Shown: positions 25,963 to 34,917, counted from the stretch's first letter. The stretch is 64,000 bases of DNA from Gordonia prachuapensis (GCF_036350515.1 NZ_JAZDUE010000013.1:62001-126000), one strand, 5' to 3'. The notes: generated from the sequence alone by a model not told the origin. Made by a program: numbers and translations.

Positions 25963-27684
25963 TCAGAAGAGGAAGTACCGCTGCGCCATCGGCAGTTCGG
26001 CGACCGGTTCGCTGTCCCACACCTCGCCGTCGACCCGCACGGTGAACGTGTCCGGCTCGATCAGGATCTCCGGGGTGGCCGAATTGTTGACCATGTCGGC
26101 CTTGCCGACCCGGCGGGTGTCGGTCACCGCGACGAGCCGCCGATCCAGCCCGAGCGCCTCCTCGAGCCCGGCGTCGAGGCCGCCCTGGGCCACGAAGCTC
26201 ACCGAGGTGGCGGCGGCGGCCTTCGGCGCGGCTCCGAACATCGGCCGCGGAAGAGTCGGCTGCGGGGTCGGGATGCTGGCGTTCGCGTCGCCCATCGACG
26301 CCCACGCGATCGCGCCGCCCTTGATGACGAGGTCGGGTCGCACGCCGAAGAAGGCCGGATCCCACAGCACCAGGTCGGCCAGCTTGCCGTTCTCGACCGA
26401 TCCGATCTCGGAGTCGAAGCCGTGCGCGACGGCCGGGCAGATCGTGTACTTCGCGATGTACCGGCGCGCCCGGTTGTTGTCGGCCGCGTCGTCGCCCGAC
26501 AGTGCGCCGCGTTTGGCCTTCATGACATGTGCGGTCTGCCAGGTCCGCAACACCACCTCGCCGATCCGGCCCATCGCCTGCGAGTCGGAGCCGATCATCG
26601 AGATCGCGCCGAGATCGTGCAGCAGGTCCTCCGCAGCGATGGTCGACGGCCGGATCCTGCTCTCCGCGAACGCGAGATCCTCCGGCACGGTCGGATTGAG
26701 GTGATGGCACACCATCAGCATGTCGAGGTGCTCGTCGAGAGTGTTGACGGTGTGCGGTCGCGTCGGGTTGGTGGAGCTCGGCAACACGTTCGGGTGCGAT
26801 GCGACGGTCATGATGTCCGGAGCGTGGCCGCCGCCGGCGCCCTCGGTGTGATAAGCGTGGATGGATCGCCCGGCGATGGCACCGATCGTCTGTTCGACGA
26901 ACCCGGCCTCGTTGAGGGTGTCCGAGTGCAGCGCCACCTGCACGCCGGTCTCGTCGGCCACCCGCAGGCAGGCGTCGATGGCCGCCGGGGTGCTCCCCCA
27001 GTCCTCGTGCAGTTTGAAACCTGATGCGCCCGCACGGATCTGCTCGTGCATGGCCTCGACCGAGACCGTATTGCCCTTGCCCAGCAACGCGATGTTCATC
27101 GGCCAGTGGTCGGTGGCCGCGAGGATCGAGGCGAGGTGCCACGCCCCCGGCGTGACCGTGGTGGCCTTGCTGCCCTCGGCCGGCCCGGTACCGCCGCCGA
27201 TCAACGTGGTGATCCCGTTGCCCAGCGCCTCGTCCATGATCTGCGGACAGATGAAGTGGACATGGCAGTCGATCCCACCGGCGGTGAGGATCTTGCCCTT
27301 GCCCGCGATGATCTCGGTCGACGGCCCGATCACCAGGTCGGGATGGATCCCGTCCATCGTGTCCGGGTTGCCCGCCTTGCCCATCGCGATGATACGGCCG
27401 TCGCGAATCCCGACGTCGGCCTTGATGATTCCCCAGTGGTCGAGGATGACGACACCGGTGATCAAGGTGTCCGGCGCCCCGTCGGCGCGGGTGGCGCGAC
27501 TCTGACCCATCGATTCCCGGATGACCTTGCCGCCGCCGAACACCGCCTCGTCACCGGCGAGACCCGGTCCACCGCAACGGTCTTCGGTGACCTCGATCAG
27601 CAAGCCGGTGTCGGCGAGACGAATCCGGTCGCCGACCGTGGGTCCGAACAGCTGTGCGTAGCGGTCCCGGCCGAGTGTCGCCAT
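25963..27684 (-). CDS. ureC: urease alpha subunit UreC (catalytic)
   Basis: The 573-residue amidohydrolase has the nickel ligands in GGIDCHVHFICPQ, the carbamylated lysine in GFKLHEDWGSTPA, and the active-site flap with Cys and His in MVCHHLNPTVPEDLAFAESR. It hydrolyses urea to ammonia and carbamate. Length and motifs are full. ATG 27684 overlaps the last base of the ureB stop. All catalytic residues expected of an active urease are in place. Confidence 0.97.
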   Translation of the reverse strand: MATLGRDRYAQLFGPTVGDRIRLADTGLLIEVTEDRCGGPGLAGDEAVFGGGKVIRESMGQSRATRADGAPDTLITGVVILDHWGIIKADVGIRDGRIIAMGKAGNPDTMDGIHPDLVIGPSTEIIAGKGKILTAGGIDCHVHFICPQIMDEALGNGITTLIGGGTGPAEGSKATTVTPGAWHLASILAATDHWPMNIALLGKGNTVSVEAMHEQIRAGASGFKLHEDWGSTPAAIDACLRVADETGVQVALHSDTLNEAGFVEQTIGAIAGRSIHAYHTEGAGGGHAPDIMTVASHPNVLPSSTNPTRPHTVNTLDEHLDMLMVCHHLNPTVPEDLAFAESRIRPSTIAAEDLLHDLGAISMIGSDSQAMGRIGEVVLRTWQTAHVMKAKRGALSGDDAADNNRARRYIAKYTICPAVAHGFDSEIGSVENGKLADLVLWDPAFFGVRPDLVIKGGAIAWASMGDANASIPTPQPTLPRPMFGAAPKAAAATSVSFVAQGGLDAGLEEALGLDRRLVAVTDTRRVGKADMVNNSATPEILIEPDTFTVRVDGEVWDSEPVAELPMAQRYFLF

Positions 27685-28013
27685 CAGTCGATCCTTCCTG
27701 GTGGGTCGAGGGAAATGCCGTGTACCTCGCGCAAGCCGCCGAGATCCACCAGTGACACGGTCATCTCGATCCCCGGCTCGAAGCGCACCGCGGTACCCGC
27801 GGGGATGTCCAGTCTCTTACCGCGGGCCGCGACACGCTCGAAGTCCAACGCGGCGTTGGCCTGTGGAAAATGCACATGACTCCCCACCTGGACCGGTCGA
27901 TCACCGGTGTTGACCACCGTGAGGGTGATGGCCTCGGAGCCCTCGTTGAGTTCGATGGTTCCGTCGGCGGGCAGGATCTCGCCGGGGATCACCGACGGCT
28001 GTGTTCGCGACAT
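27684..28013 (-). CDS. ureB: urease beta subunit UreB
   Basis: The 109-residue protein starts PGEILPADGTIELNEG and has the typical VGSHVHFPQANAALDFERVAARG and LDIPAGTAVRFEPG. It is a structural subunit of the (UreABC)3 enzyme. Length is normal for a separate beta subunit. It lies 15 bp after ureA and shares one base with ureC. Confidence 0.96.
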   Translation of the reverse strand: MSRTQPSVIPGEILPADGTIELNEGSEAITLTVVNTGDRPVQVGSHVHFPQANAALDFERVAARGKRLDIPAGTAVRFEPGIEMTVSLVDLGGLREVHGISLDPPGRID

Positions 28014-28028
28014 GTCAGCCCTTCGCGG

Positions 28029-28331
28029 TCAATCGATCGGGTCGTGCACGGTGACGAGCTTGGTCCCGTCGGGGAACGTGGCCTCGACCTGTACGTCGTG
28101 CAGCATCTCCGGCACTCCGTCCATCACGTCGGCGCGACCGAGTACCTCGCGACCCGAGGTCATGAGTTCGGCGACCGTCCGACCGTCGCGCGCGCCCTCG
28201 AGCACATGGTCGGTGATCACGGCGACGGCTTCCGGATGGTTGAGGCGCAGCCCGCGCGACTGCCGACGCCGAGCCAGTTCTGCAGCATAGGAAATGAGCA
28301 GACGTTCCTGCTCATGCGGCGACAGACGCAC
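28029..28331 (-). CDS. ureA: urease gamma subunit UreA
   Basis: From GTG 28331 the product is 100 residues and starts VRLSPHEQERLLISYAAELA, exactly the family's usual length and opening. An AGGAGAGG ribosome site sits just upstream, so I prefer it to the GTG at 28352. Conserved LNHPEAVAVITDHVLEGARDG and DGTKLVTVHDPI are present. It is the first urease gene; the 167-bp gap upstream holds a small hairpin (28357-28374) and probably a promoter. Confidence 0.95.
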   Translation of the reverse strand: MRLSPHEQERLLISYAAELARRRQSRGLRLNHPEAVAVITDHVLEGARDGRTVAELMTSGREVLGRADVMDGVPEMLHDVQVEATFPDGTKLVTVHDPID

Positions 28332-28356
28332 CAGTTCCTCTCCTCGCAACACGGAC

Positions 28357-28374
28357 CCGGTCTCTCCAGACCGG
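28357..28374 (-). other. small hairpin in the ureA leader
   Basis: Seven-bp perfect arms CCGGTCT and AGACCGG flank a 4-nt loop, about 25 bp before the ureA GTG. The rest of 28332-28498 shows no gene. The hairpin could end transcription from the DUF6986 gene or act in urease regulation; neither is shown. Confidence 0.5.
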
Positions 28375-28498
28375 AGTCACCCGGGCGGCGCACGCCGTGA
28401 GACCCGGCGATGCGTACAGGTCATCCTGCCACGAGTCGCCGCTTCCCGGCTCGCCGAGCCGAGTCCCGCCCGGCGAGCACGCGATACGAGGTGACCGG

Positions 28499-29746
28499 TC
28501 AGGCGGGGAGTCCGCCCCCACCGACGCGCAAGGCGTCCAATCGTTCTGGGCTGCACAGTGGTGCGATCTGAACGATCTCGTCGGTGGTGAACGCACCGGC
28601 CGAGAGGCCGCGATCGAGAACCGCGGCCAACGACATCGCGGTGGCGGGTTCGTCGACGACGTCGCCGGACGTGCGGTCGAAGTAGGCCTGCAGTCGCTGC
28701 GCGGCGGTCGGCATCGCCGACCGGAAGAAACCGATCACCGCGACCCAGCGGGTGGCCAGATGCCCCGGGTGCATGTCCCAGCCCTGATAGAAGCCACGTT
28801 CGAGCGAACGCAGCACGAGTGCGTGATGGCGCCGGATCGCCGCCTCGACCTTGTCGGGACCGCCGACGGGTACGACCTGGGTGGAGCCGTCGCTGATCCA
28901 CACGCCGGTCTGAGCGGCCGCACTCTGCATCACCGCCTTGGCGTGGTCTGCGACCGGATGCGTGAGCGACTGCTGCGCCGAGACGATCCCGCACGCAGCG
29001 CTGTAATCGTAGGTGCCGTAATGCAATCCGGACAGCCTGGGGGTTCCCCGGTGAATCGCCTCGGCGACCGTGGCCCGACCGTCAGCGCTCATCACCGCCT
29101 GCGGGATCTCCACCTGCAGTTCGTACCGGACCGCGTGTGCCGGCAATCCGTGCGCGCGCTCGAACTCGGCACACACGACGTTGATCGCGTCGACCTGACG
29201 CACGTCGCGCAGTTTCGGGACGGTGAACACGAAACCGTCGGGGACACCGCCGGCGCCGTCGAGGACGAGTTCCAGCGTGCGCAGGCCTCGTGCACGTTCG
29301 GCCGCACCGAGCCCTTTCGCCCGGACCCCGGCGCTGCGCGGTGCGTGCGGACGCATGTCCGTCCAGGCCGCGAGGATCTCCCCCGCCCGGCGCGCGTGAC
29401 CGTCCTCGACGTCGTCGGGACGCCACCCGTAGCCGTCTTCGAGATCGATCCGCAGATCCTCGATCGGATTGTGGCGAAGCCGCCGCCGCGCGAGATCGAC
29501 CACCACCTCGTCGCCGCCGGTGAGTTCGACGAGCAGATCCGCCGCCTCGTCCGCGAGCGCCGCGGCCTGTCCACCCCATGACGCCGGAGTGTCGACCGCC
29601 ACGTCGGCGGCACTGACATATGCGGTGTGCACGGGCTGCGGTTCCGCCCGCTCACCCGGATAGTTCGCCTCGAGATCGGCGTCCACGGGGCGCAGGATCT
29701 CGTCGAGCTGCGCCCACTTGCCCGCCGGTGACGCGCTGCCGGTCAT
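28499..29746 (-). CDS. DUF6986 family, HpcH/HpaI aldolase / citrate lyase-like protein
   Basis: The 415-residue protein resembles the CitE/HpcH TIM-barrel family: an acidic metal-binding stretch (DLRIDLEDGYG), RYELQVEIPQAV, and LSGLHYGTYDYSAACG. It is usually annotated as DUF6986 or aldolase/citrate lyase-like. The reaction is unknown; the family cleaves or condenses CoA esters or keto acids. ATG 29746 overlaps the thioesterase stop by four bases, so the two form one operon. I do not recall an equivalent between Rv1847 and ureA in M. tuberculosis, which makes this an extra gene here. The longer frame upstream is antisense noise within the thioesterase. Confidence 0.78.
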   Translation of the reverse strand: MTGSASPAGKWAQLDEILRPVDADLEANYPGERAEPQPVHTAYVSAADVAVDTPASWGGQAAALADEAADLLVELTGGDEVVVDLARRRLRHNPIEDLRIDLEDGYGWRPDDVEDGHARRAGEILAAWTDMRPHAPRSAGVRAKGLGAAERARGLRTLELVLDGAGGVPDGFVFTVPKLRDVRQVDAINVVCAEFERAHGLPAHAVRYELQVEIPQAVMSADGRATVAEAIHRGTPRLSGLHYGTYDYSAACGIVSAQQSLTHPVADHAKAVMQSAAAQTGVWISDGSTQVVPVGGPDKVEAAIRRHHALVLRSLERGFYQGWDMHPGHLATRWVAVIGFFRSAMPTAAQRLQAYFDRTSGDVVDEPATAMSLAAVLDRGLSAGAFTTDEIVQIAPLCSPERLDALRVGGGGLPA

Positions 29747-30198
29747 GCGCCGGCGGCGGGAACAGGTGGCTCGACACCCTCCGGCAACGCGATGTTCTGC
29801 AGCCGCACCTGCGACGTCGCGACCAGCCGACCGTCGGCGTCCGTCATGGACACCCGCCACAGTTGCTGTCGGCGTCCGCGATGCACTGGCGTCGCCTCGA
29901 CGGCGACGGTGCCGGTACTGATCGACCGGAGGAAGTCCGTGTTGTTGTTGACCCCGACTGCCGTGCCCCCGATCCCGCTGGCCTGCAACCAGGTGAATCC
30001 ACCGATGCTGGCGGTCCCCTCGGCCAGGGCGCAGTACACGCCGCCGTGGACGATGCCGAACGGCTGGTGATGCTTGGCGGACATGTCCACCGTGCCGGCC
30101 ACGAGATCGGCCGTGACGTCGGTCAGTTCCAGCCCAAGTGCGGCGTCGAAGCCACGTCCGAAGGTGTCCTTGATCAGCTCTTCGTTGTCCACGCTCAT
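29743..30198 (-). CDS. PaaI-type hotdog thioesterase (Rv1847-like)
   Basis: The 151-residue hotdog-fold thioesterase contains GIVHGGVYCALAEGTASIGG, the PaaI/YbgC-type active-site loop with HGG and a later Glu. It hydrolyses acyl- or aryl-CoA thioesters in the cytoplasm. In M. tuberculosis the counterpart Rv1847 sits between blaI and ureA, as here (memory). ATG 30198 is chosen because upstream residues are leader sequence. It follows a ~164-nt leader containing an 18-bp perfect hairpin, and is coupled to the DUF6986 gene. Confidence 0.85.
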   Translation of the reverse strand: MSVDNEELIKDTFGRGFDAALGLELTDVTADLVAGTVDMSAKHHQPFGIVHGGVYCALAEGTASIGGFTWLQASGIGGTAVGVNNNTDFLRSISTGTVAVEATPVHRGRRQQLWRVSMTDADGRLVATSQVRLQNIALPEGVEPPVPAAGA

Positions 30199-30268
30199 AA
30201 CGAAGAGAGTGGCACGCACGTCGTCGCTGCGTGTAGCGAGGTACATCCACGATCGGACCCCGGGGAAC

Positions 30269-30308
30269 CGACAGGCCCCACGTTGCGTTTGCAACGTGGG
30301 GCCTGTCG
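30269..30308 (-). promoter_or_regulatory. perfect 18-bp hairpin in the thioesterase leader
   Basis: Arms CGACAGGCCCCACGTTGC (30269-30286) and its exact reverse complement (30291-30308) flank the loop GTTT. Neither side has a T-run, so it is not a classical intrinsic terminator, and it lies in a divergent promoter region where a terminator is not expected. On the minus strand it would be in the 5' leader of the thioesterase mRNA. Confidence 0.85.
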
Positions 30309-30368
30309 CGACGTGGACCGGGGGTCTCTGCAGCCCTCAGGACTCTCGCGCGGTCCGACGTGACATTG

Positions 30369-30398
30369 AATGTAGGGTAGCCTTACCAATGTTGTCAA
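30369..30398 (-). promoter_or_regulatory. promoter with a dyad in its spacer, upstream of the thioesterase
   Basis: On the minus strand a TTGACA -35 (30393-30398) is followed, 18 bp on, by a TACATT -10 (30369-30374). Between them 30372-30390 reads GTAGGGTAGCCTTACCAAT, a dyad that matches about 14 of 19 positions of the DtxR/IdeR iron-box consensus. A BlaI operator is the alternative, since blaI is divergent at 30467. Either protein would block RNA polymerase here. Confidence 0.55.
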
Positions 30399-30466
30399 GG
30401 GTGGTTCGGAACTGATTCACGACCGGCCGATGGCCGACGTACACGGGCAGGGAAAGCGAAAGTAAA

Positions 30467-30865
30467 ATGCGAAGAATGAATGGGCTGGGCGACCTCGAAC
30501 GAGCAGTCATGGACACCTTGTGGGAGAGCTCCACCCCCCAGACGGTGCGTCAGGTCCACGAGACCTTGTCCCAGGACCGGTCCTTGGCGTACACAACGGT
30601 CATGACGGTGCTGCAGCGGCTGGCGAAGAAGAACCTGGTGACCCAGATCCGCGACGACCGCGCGCACAAGTACGTACCCACCCACCCACGCGAGGATCTC
30701 GTCGCGAGCCTGATGGTCGATGCACTCAGCGAAGCCGAGGCCCCCGGGTCGCGACACGCGGCACTCGTGTCGTTCGTCGGCCGGGTCGGCGCCGACGAGG
30801 CCGCGGCATTGCGGCACGCCCTCGACGAGCTCGAAGCCGCCCGCGGAGCCGGCGAGGCAGGTTAG
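30467..30865 (+). CDS. blaI: BlaI/MecI-family transcriptional repressor
   Basis: The 132-residue winged helix protein carries LGDLERAVMDTLWES, TTVMTVLQRLAKKNLV and DDRAHKYVPTHPREDLV, the BlaI core, and is close to M. tuberculosis Rv1846c. In that organism BlaI represses blaC and atp genes and is removed by a protease. ATG 30467 is used; ATG 30476 is also in frame. The M56 peptidase 69 bp downstream is the expected BlaR-like partner. The region 30199-30466 upstream holds the hairpin and the dyad promoter and no gene. Confidence 0.9.
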   Translation: MRRMNGLGDLERAVMDTLWESSTPQTVRQVHETLSQDRSLAYTTVMTVLQRLAKKNLVTQIRDDRAHKYVPTHPREDLVASLMVDALSEAEAPGSRHAALVSFVGRVGADEAAALRHALDELEAARGAGEAG

Positions 30866-30934
30866 ATTCGCCCCAACCACGACCACATCGATTCGCTCTA
30901 GCCCACGCACACAGCCCACCCGAGGACGTTTTCG

Positions 30935-31885
30935 ATGACCGCGCTCTTCTTCGGCATCCTGACCCTGGTGCTGGTCGGCCCCGCCGCGGAGGCTCTGTCC
31001 CGCGCCTCGTGGCCGGTCCGAGCCCCCCGGGCAGCGATGACGTTGTGGCAGGCCATCGCGCTCGCCGGCGTCCTGTCCGCCTTCAGTTGCGGGCTGGCGA
31101 TCGCGGCGAACCTGCTCGCTCCCGGCCCCGACGGGGCGCCGACCACCAATCCCCTGCACGAGATCGACCGCCTCGGATTCCCGCTGTGGCTCACCCTCGT
31201 CGGCGTGTTCGCGCTGACGCTCATGGTCGGGGCCCGGCTGATGTACACGGTGATCCGGGTCGGCGTCCGGACCCGCGCCCGGCGACACGCTCATCGCCAG
31301 CTCATCGACATCCTCGATCGTTGCGATCACAGCGACGCCTCGAATCCACTCTTCGGCCGGGACGTCCGGATGATCGACGTCCAACAACCGCTGGCGTACT
31401 GCCTACCCGGACTGCGTCAACGGGTCGTTGTCAGTGAAGGGGTCGTCGCACGGCTCACCCGCGAGGAGCTCACCGCTGTGCTCGCCCACGAACGCGCTCA
31501 CCTGCGGGCCCGACACGACCTCGTCCTCGAGGCCTTCATCGCCCTGCATGAGGCATTCCCGCGGGTCGTGCGCAGTCGTTCGGCACTCGGCGCAGTCGAG
31601 CTCCTGGTGGAATCCCTCGCCGACGACCAGGCAGTCCGTGCCACCGCACCGACCACCCTGGGCCGCGCACTCGTCGCCTGCGCCGATGCGGTCGCCCCAC
31701 GCGGTGCGATGGCCGTCGGCGGCCCGACGACGCTCGCCCGGGTACGTCGACTCCGTGATGAACGACCGACCCTGCTGCTCGCCGCGGTCGCCTATGCCGC
31801 CGCCGCGACCATCCTGGTGGTGCCGACGCTCGCCGTCGCGATCCCGTGGCTGACCGAACTCAGCCGGCTGATCTCCGCTGCATGA
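30935..31885 (+). CDS. M56-family membrane metallopeptidase (BlaR1-like, no sensor domain)
   Basis: The 316-residue integral membrane protein has three N-terminal transmembrane segments (about 2-20, 34-62 and 83-105), a zinc site HERAH (His185, Glu186, His189) in the cytoplasmic loop, and a hydrophobic C-terminal segment (~280-305). It resembles Rv1845c, which is paired with BlaI. It lacks the penicillin-binding sensor domain of staphylococcal BlaR1. The inferred role is cleavage or displacement of BlaI on a membrane signal. It is co-directional with blaI. Confidence 0.88.
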   Translation: MTALFFGILTLVLVGPAAEALSRASWPVRAPRAAMTLWQAIALAGVLSAFSCGLAIAANLLAPGPDGAPTTNPLHEIDRLGFPLWLTLVGVFALTLMVGARLMYTVIRVGVRTRARRHAHRQLIDILDRCDHSDASNPLFGRDVRMIDVQQPLAYCLPGLRQRVVVSEGVVARLTREELTAVLAHERAHLRARHDLVLEAFIALHEAFPRVVRSRSALGAVELLVESLADDQAVRATAPTTLGRALVACADAVAPRGAMAVGGPTTLARVRRLRDERPTLLLAAVAYAAAATILVVPTLAVAIPWLTELSRLISAA

Positions 31886-31988
31886 CCCGCCGGGCCGTTG
31901 GAGGCGATCTCCGCCCCGCTTGCGATACTCCCCCGGTCGTGGCCCCTCCCGGTCGTGACATCGCGGTGGACGCAATAGGCTTGATGCC

Positions 31989-33461
31989 ATGACGACTTCC
32001 GCCGCCTCCACCGGCACTGAATCCACCGACTCGACCAAGGCCCAGATCGGCGTCACCGGGCTGGCCGTCATGGGCTCGAACATCGCCCGCAACTTCGCGC
32101 ACAAGGGCTACACGGTGGCCCTGCACAATCGGAGCATCGCGAAGACGGACGCGCTGATCGAGCAACACGGTACGGAGGGAACATTCATCCGCACCGAGAC
32201 GGTCGAGGAGTTCGTCGCGGCGCTCGAGCGGCCGCGGCGGGTCCTCATCATGGTCAAGGCCGGCGCCGCCACGGACGCCGTGATCGAGGAACTGGCGTCG
32301 GCGATGGAGCCCGGCGACATCATCATCGACGGCGGCAACGCCCTCTACACCGACACGATCCGTCGTGAGCGCGCCCTCGCGGAGCGCGGACTGCACTTCG
32401 TCGGTGCGGGCATCTCCGGCGGCGAGGAGGGTGCACTCAACGGACCGTCCATCATGCCGGGCGGACCGGCCGAGTCCTACAAGTCGCTCGGGCCGATGCT
32501 CGAGTCCATCTCGGCACATGTCGATGGTGAGCCGTGCTGCACCCACATCGGCCCCGATGGCTCGGGGCATTTCGTGAAAATGGTGCACAACGGCATCGAG
32601 TACGCCGACATGCAGTTGATCGGCGAGGCCTACGACCTCATGCGCAAGGCGCTCGACCTCCCGGTCGCCGAGATCGCAGATGTCTTCCGCGAGTGGAACT
32701 CCGGTGACCTCGACAGCTATCTGGTGGAGATCACCGCCGAGGTGCTCTCCCAGGTCGACGCCGAGACCGGCAAGCCGCTGGTCGACGTGATCGTCGACGC
32801 CGCAGGCCAGAAGGGCACGGGCCGGTGGACCGTGAAATCCGCCCTCGACCTCGGAATCCCGACGACCGGCATCGCCGAGGCGGTGTTCGCGCGCGCACTG
32901 TCGAGCGCGACCGACCAACGCAAGCAGGCCCAAGGCCTGGAATCGGGCACCCTCGCCGCTGCGCCGACGGATACCAAGACCTTCGTCGACGACATCAACA
33001 AGGCGCTGTACGCCTCGAAGGTCGTCGCCTACGCACAGGGCTTCGACCAGATCGCCGCCGGCAGCGCGGAGTACGGCTGGGACGTCGCGCCCGGTGATCT
33101 CGCGACGATCTGGCGCGGTGGCTGCATCATCCGGGCCAAGTTCCTCAACCGCATCCGCGACGCATACGCCGAGAACCCCGAGCTGCCCAGCCTGCTGCTC
33201 GCGCCGTACTTCCGTAAGGCCGTCGAGGACGCGGTGGACAGCTGGCGGCGCGTGGTCGCCACCGCCACCACGATGGGTATCCCGGTCCCGGCGTTCGCGT
33301 CGTCGTTGGCCTATTACGACGCGCTGCGCAGCGAGCGACTGCCGGCCGCCCTCACGCAGGGGCTGCGTGACTTCTTCGGCGCGCACACCTATCAGCGCAT
33401 CGACAAACCCGGCACCTTCCACACACTGTGGAGTGGCGACCGGACCGAAGTGACGGCCTGA
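31989..33461 (+). CDS. gnd: 6-phosphogluconate dehydrogenase (decarboxylating)
   Basis: The 490-residue oxidoreductase has the NADP site VTGLAVMGSNIARNFA, VGAGISGGEEGALNGPSIMPGG and the catalytic KMVHNGIEYADMQ. It converts 6-phosphogluconate to ribulose 5-phosphate plus CO2 and NADPH in the pentose phosphate pathway. Length fits the long, NADP-dependent form, and position corresponds to gnd1 (Rv1844c). It is followed by guaB1 after 19 bp, with an AGAGGAG ribosome site. Confidence 0.95.
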   Translation: MTTSAASTGTESTDSTKAQIGVTGLAVMGSNIARNFAHKGYTVALHNRSIAKTDALIEQHGTEGTFIRTETVEEFVAALERPRRVLIMVKAGAATDAVIEELASAMEPGDIIIDGGNALYTDTIRRERALAERGLHFVGAGISGGEEGALNGPSIMPGGPAESYKSLGPMLESISAHVDGEPCCTHIGPDGSGHFVKMVHNGIEYADMQLIGEAYDLMRKALDLPVAEIADVFREWNSGDLDSYLVEITAEVLSQVDAETGKPLVDVIVDAAGQKGTGRWTVKSALDLGIPTTGIAEAVFARALSSATDQRKQAQGLESGTLAAAPTDTKTFVDDINKALYASKVVAYAQGFDQIAAGSAEYGWDVAPGDLATIWRGGCIIRAKFLNRIRDAYAENPELPSLLLAPYFRKAVEDAVDSWRRVVATATTMGIPVPAFASSLAYYDALRSERLPAALTQGLRDFFGAHTYQRIDKPGTFHTLWSGDRTEVTA

Positions 33462-33480
33462 GAGGAGCTTCGGCTACACC

Positions 33481-34914
33481 GTGCGATTCCTGGAAGGCCA
33501 TGCGCCCGATCACGACCTGACCTACGACGATCTGTTCATCGTCCCGAACCGGTCGGATGTGGCGTCCCGGTTCGACGTGGACATGTCGACCGACGACGGC
33601 AGTGGCACCACGATCCCGATCGTGGCGGCCAACATGACTGCCGTCGCCGGGAAGCGCATGGCCGAGACGGTGGCTCGCCGAGGGGGACTCGTCGTGTTGC
33701 CGCAGGACCTGCCGATCCCGGCGGTCGCGGCGTCGATCGACCACGTCAAGTCCCGCCACCTGGTGGCCGACACGCCGGTGACCCTGACTCCCGAGAGTTC
33801 GGTCTCCGACGCGCTGGCGTTGATCCCGAAACGGGCCCACGGTGGGGCCGTCGTCATCGAGGACGGCCGGCCGATCGGCGTGGTCACGGAGAAGCGCTGC
33901 CACGACGTCGACCGATTTGCGCGCGTTCGTGACGTGCTCGACCCGGATATCGTCACTCTGCCCGTCGAGACGGCCCCGCGCGAGGTCTTCGACGCCCTCG
34001 GGGACATGCACCTCGGGCTGGCGGTGCTCGTCGACGCCGATGGGCGACTGGCGGGCGTCCTGACCCGACTGGGCGCGCTGCGCCACGGGATCTATCGGCC
34101 CAACGTCGACGACGCGGGCCGTCTGCGCATCGCTGCGGCGGTCGGGATCAACGGTGATGTGGTCGGCAAGGCCAAGGCGCTCGCCGCGGCGGGTGCCGAC
34201 CTGCTCGTCATCGACACCGCCCACGGCCACCAGGAGAAGATGCTCACCGCGCTGGAGGCGGTCGCTGCCGCCGACCCGGGCGTGCCGATCGCGGCCGGGA
34301 ACGTGGTCTCCGCCCAGGGTGCGGCCGACCTGATCGACGCCGGTGCCTCCATCGTGAAGGTGGGGGTCGGGCCCGGTGCGATGTGCACCACCCGCATGAT
34401 GACCGGGGTCGGACGTCCCCAGTTCTCCGCCGTCGCCGAGTGCGCCGAGATCGCGCGGACCCGCGGTGCCCATGTGTGGGCCGACGGCGGTGTCCGGCAC
34501 CCACGCGATGTCGCGCTGGCCATTGCCGCGGGCGCCTCCAACGTGATGATCGGGTCGTGGTTCGCCGGAACCTACGAGTCGCCCGGTGACCTGCAGCAGG
34601 ACGCCGGTGGCCTGTACAAGGTGAGCTTCGGGATGGCGTCCAAACGCGCCGTCGCCGCCCGGTCGGCGACCGACGGCGCCTACGACCGCGCCCGCAAATC
34701 GCTGTTCGAGGAAGGGATCTCGACCTCACGGATCCGGCTGGACCCGGAGCGCCCATCCGTGGAGGACCTCATCGACCACATCTGTTCGGGGGTTCGGAGC
34801 ACCGCCACCTACACCGGGGCCCGCACCCTGCGGGAGATGCACGAGAACGTTGTGCTCGGGGTGCAGTCGGCGGCCGGTTTCGCCGAAGGGCGTCCGCTCC
34901 CGGGCGGGTGGTGA
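33481..34914 (+). CDS. guaB1: GuaB1 family protein (IMPDH fold; GMP reductase in mycobacteria)
   Basis: The 477-residue IMPDH/GMPR barrel has a CBS pair at about 95-215, the catalytic loop VGVGPGAMCTTR with the active-site Cys, and DGGVRHPRDVALA. Mycobacterial GuaB1 was shown to be a GMP reductase that retains CBS domains and is regulated by ATP and GTP (published work, from memory), so IMP dehydrogenase is not the preferred name. It converts GMP to IMP, recycling guanine nucleotides. The start is GTG 33481. The following gene begins three bases after its stop. Confidence 0.9.
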   Translation: MRFLEGHAPDHDLTYDDLFIVPNRSDVASRFDVDMSTDDGSGTTIPIVAANMTAVAGKRMAETVARRGGLVVLPQDLPIPAVAASIDHVKSRHLVADTPVTLTPESSVSDALALIPKRAHGGAVVIEDGRPIGVVTEKRCHDVDRFARVRDVLDPDIVTLPVETAPREVFDALGDMHLGLAVLVDADGRLAGVLTRLGALRHGIYRPNVDDAGRLRIAAAVGINGDVVGKAKALAAAGADLLVIDTAHGHQEKMLTALEAVAAADPGVPIAAGNVVSAQGAADLIDAGASIVKVGVGPGAMCTTRMMTGVGRPQFSAVAECAEIARTRGAHVWADGGVRHPRDVALAIAAGASNVMIGSWFAGTYESPGDLQQDAGGLYKVSFGMASKRAVAARSATDGAYDRARKSLFEEGISTSRIRLDPERPSVEDLIDHICSGVRSTATYTGARTLREMHENVVLGVQSAAGFAEGRPLPGGW

Positions 34915-34917
34915 CGA

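Noticed and set aside
28332..28498. A missing ureE in the gap upstream of ureA.
   Set aside because: No UreE-like frame or His-rich tail is present on either strand; actinobacterial ureABCFGD operons typically lack it.
30269..30308. Rho-independent terminator.
   Set aside because: No T-run on either side and no gene end nearby; it is in a divergent promoter region, so I record it as a leader hairpin.
33481..34914. Inosine-5'-monophosphate dehydrogenase as the name for guaB1.
   Set aside because: The mycobacterial GuaB1 group is reported to be a GMP reductase, and its gene context matches that group.
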